Source of the DNA: Spirochaetaceae bacterium
Lineage (GTDB): Bacteria; Spirochaetota; Spirochaetia; SZUA-6; Fen-1364
DNA length: 5,938 nt
Direction: 5' to 3'
NCBI GenBank assembly: GCA_003154555.1
Contig: PMDT01000197.1
Coordinates: 1 to 5,938, forward strand
The notes beneath the pieces are model-generated. The model searched no databases. It saw only the letters and a list, made by a program, of their open reading frames with translations, and was not told the DNA's origin. The translations under genes were made by a program, and so were the position numbers. Within the stretch, counting starts at the first letter, position 1; every line of letters begins with the position of its first letter. Of this stretch, positions 5,338 to 5,938 are shown in pieces.

Positions 5338-5657
5338 TTCGCCCTCCTGGAAAAGTCGTCAACCCAACGTTCCGGGTCGGGCCGATATGCGGTGATTAAA
5401 ACTGCCGGAGAAAGCTCATGCCTCGGGATGCCCCAGACGGCATGGACGGCGTTCCCTCGGTTGTCTCTCTGACGGACAAGGACGCACGGCCCTTTGGTGA
5501 AAGACGGATACTCTTCTATCAGAAACGCATCCTGAAGCCCTTCCACTATTTCTCGTGCGGAGATCCCATCGGCAGCCAACTCATCGTATCCATGTTCCGA
5601 GATCTTCACCGTGCCGGCCCCAACGAGCTCACGGATGCGTTGAAGGGTGTCACCCAT
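5334..5657 (-). CDS. DUF4258-domain protein, putative toxin partner
   Basis: A 107-residue protein that fits DUF4258 (PF14076): an N-terminal helix (LQRIRELVGAG), KISEHGYDELAADGIS (about 18-33) with the family histidine (H22), a central beta region ending in NAVHAVWGI (H72), and the closing strand and tail VLITAYRPDPERWVDDF (about 86-102). The size and pairing resemble small RNase toxins of RelE-like modules, but I know of no proven activity and treat toxin function as inference. The start ATG at 5657 has AAGGAG directly abutting it with no spacer, too close for normal use. The predicted promoter would begin transcription within a few bases of the ATG. The start is supported by domain length rather than by the ribosome-binding site. 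Confidence 0.8.
   Translation of the reverse strand: MGDTLQRIRELVGAGTVKISEHGYDELAADGISAREIVEGLQDAFLIEEYPSFTKGPCVLVRQRDNRGNAVHAVWGIPRHELSPAVLITAYRPDPERWVDDFSRRAK
5343..5348 (-). promoter_or_regulatory. Ribosome-binding site of the small partner gene
   Basis: AGGAGG on the minus strand, five bases before the ATG at 5337, lies inside the last codons of the DUF4258 gene (encoding its Arg-Arg). It supports independent re-initiation and the chosen start. Confidence 0.75.
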
Positions 5658-5664
5658 CTCCTTG

Positions 5665-5697
5665 AGAATACAGCCTCAAGTGATCTTCGACAATCAC
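5665..5697 (-). promoter_or_regulatory. Possible promoter and operator of the DUF4258 operon
   Basis: On minus, TTGTCG (complement of 5688-5693) and TATTCT (complement of 5665-5670) are 17 bases apart, each with four consensus bases. An inverted repeat GTGAT/ATCAC (5680-5684 and 5693-5697, 8-base spacer) overlaps the -35 box and could be an operator. Transcription would start almost at the ATG. This is a weak by-eye call. Confidence 0.3.
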
Positions 5698-5825
5698 AAG
5701 CGGAGCCTGAACACCGACGACGGTGACCGGGAAGCCCATCACCCCTGCCGGGGCAACTGCGCACCCCCCGGGAACTGGCGGCGCATGGGCTTGCTGAATC
5801 CTGACTTTGCCGGCAAGCTTATCGG
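5698..5825. other. Gap upstream of the DUF4258 operon
   Basis: These 128 bases separate the operon from the minus-strand gene that enters from the right edge. The plus strand holds an open frame, VIFDNHKRSLNTDDGDREAH continuing to a TAG at 5827-5829, with high G/C at third positions, so it could be the tail of a lost plus-strand gene. I recognise no family in it. Confidence 0.3.
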
Positions 5826-5938
5826 CTAGGAGCACTCCGGGTTCTCGATCGAGAGCGGTACTCGCATCTGGAACCGGGAATCGCGCGCGTCCTCGGATTC
5901 GGCCACATGCACGTCAAAGCTGTAACTCCCATTTCCAC
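5826..5938 (-). CDS. Unrecognised protein, C-terminal part only
   Basis: A minus-strand frame enters from the right window edge and ends at TAG (complement of 5826-5828). Its visible 36 residues read GNGSYSFDVHVAESEDARDS, then RFQMRVPLSIENPECS. Alternating hydrophobic and polar residues suggest beta strands, and about three quarters of third codon positions are G or C, higher than in the competing plus-strand frame. I cannot name the family. It is on the same strand as the DUF4258 operon but about 170 bases upstream, so it is probably a separate unit. Confidence 0.45.
   Translation of the reverse strand, partial: GNGSYSFDVHVAESEDARDSRFQMRVPLSIENPECS

Noticed and set aside
1..5938. CRISPR array, tRNA gene or insertion sequence
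   Set aside because: No regularly spaced repeats, no tRNA arm pattern and no transposase motif were found on reading both strands.

Overview
This is a GC-rich bacterial chromosomal window with high G/C at third codon positions. It comes from an accessory, decaying region. Nothing fixes the phylum. The families present (Phd/PIN toxin-antitoxin, DUF4258 pair, type I restriction, GH172, MosC/YbjJ-type MFS) are spread across Proteobacteria, Acidobacteria and similar soil or sediment lineages, so I leave it unassigned.

Layout, left to right. (1) Bases 1 to about 142 hold the tail of a broken MNT-type nucleotidyltransferase. (2) Bases 116-804 hold a complete Phd-type antitoxin / PIN-domain VapC toxin operon, with a promoter-operator palindrome so close to the first ATG that the mRNA is probably leaderless. 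(3) Bases 803-903 on the minus strand hold a shortened 5S-rRNA-like hairpin ending in a T-tract. It lies directly behind a LacI-family regulator (912-1505, minus) that has lost its DNA-binding domain. (4) At about 1464-1510 the beheaded lacI abuts a beheaded amidohydrolase on the plus strand. One deletion across a formerly divergent promoter region explains both losses. (5) Bases 1740-2843 hold an intact GH172 (DUF2961) glycoside hydrolase, downstream of and translationally close to the amidohydrolase remnant. (6) Bases 3000-4160 (minus) hold an intact 12-helix MFS transporter of the MosC/YbjJ type. (7) Bases 4316-4943 hold a wrecked type I restriction gene, hsdR: a helicase fragment on plus, then an internal segment of the C-terminal region on minus, then the true C-terminus on plus, followed by a plausible terminator. 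An internal piece has been inverted in place, with sequence lost at both junctions. (8) Bases 5125-5657 (minus) hold a DUF4258 protein and a 70-residue partner that overlap by ATGA, a toxin-antitoxin-like layout. (9) From 5826 to the end is the C-terminus of an unrecognised minus-strand gene.

How it fits together: regions 3-6 look like the remains of a sugar-catabolic locus (LacI regulator, hydrolase, GH172, MFS). The outer regions are genome-defence or addiction modules, two apparently complete and two broken. The intact genes are vapB-like, vapC-like, GH172, MFS, DUF4258 and its partner. Several genes lack internal pieces, so either the locus has undergone repeated deletion and inversion or the contig contains assembly joins. 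Read-level checks of the junctions at about 1500, 4604 and 4862 would separate these.
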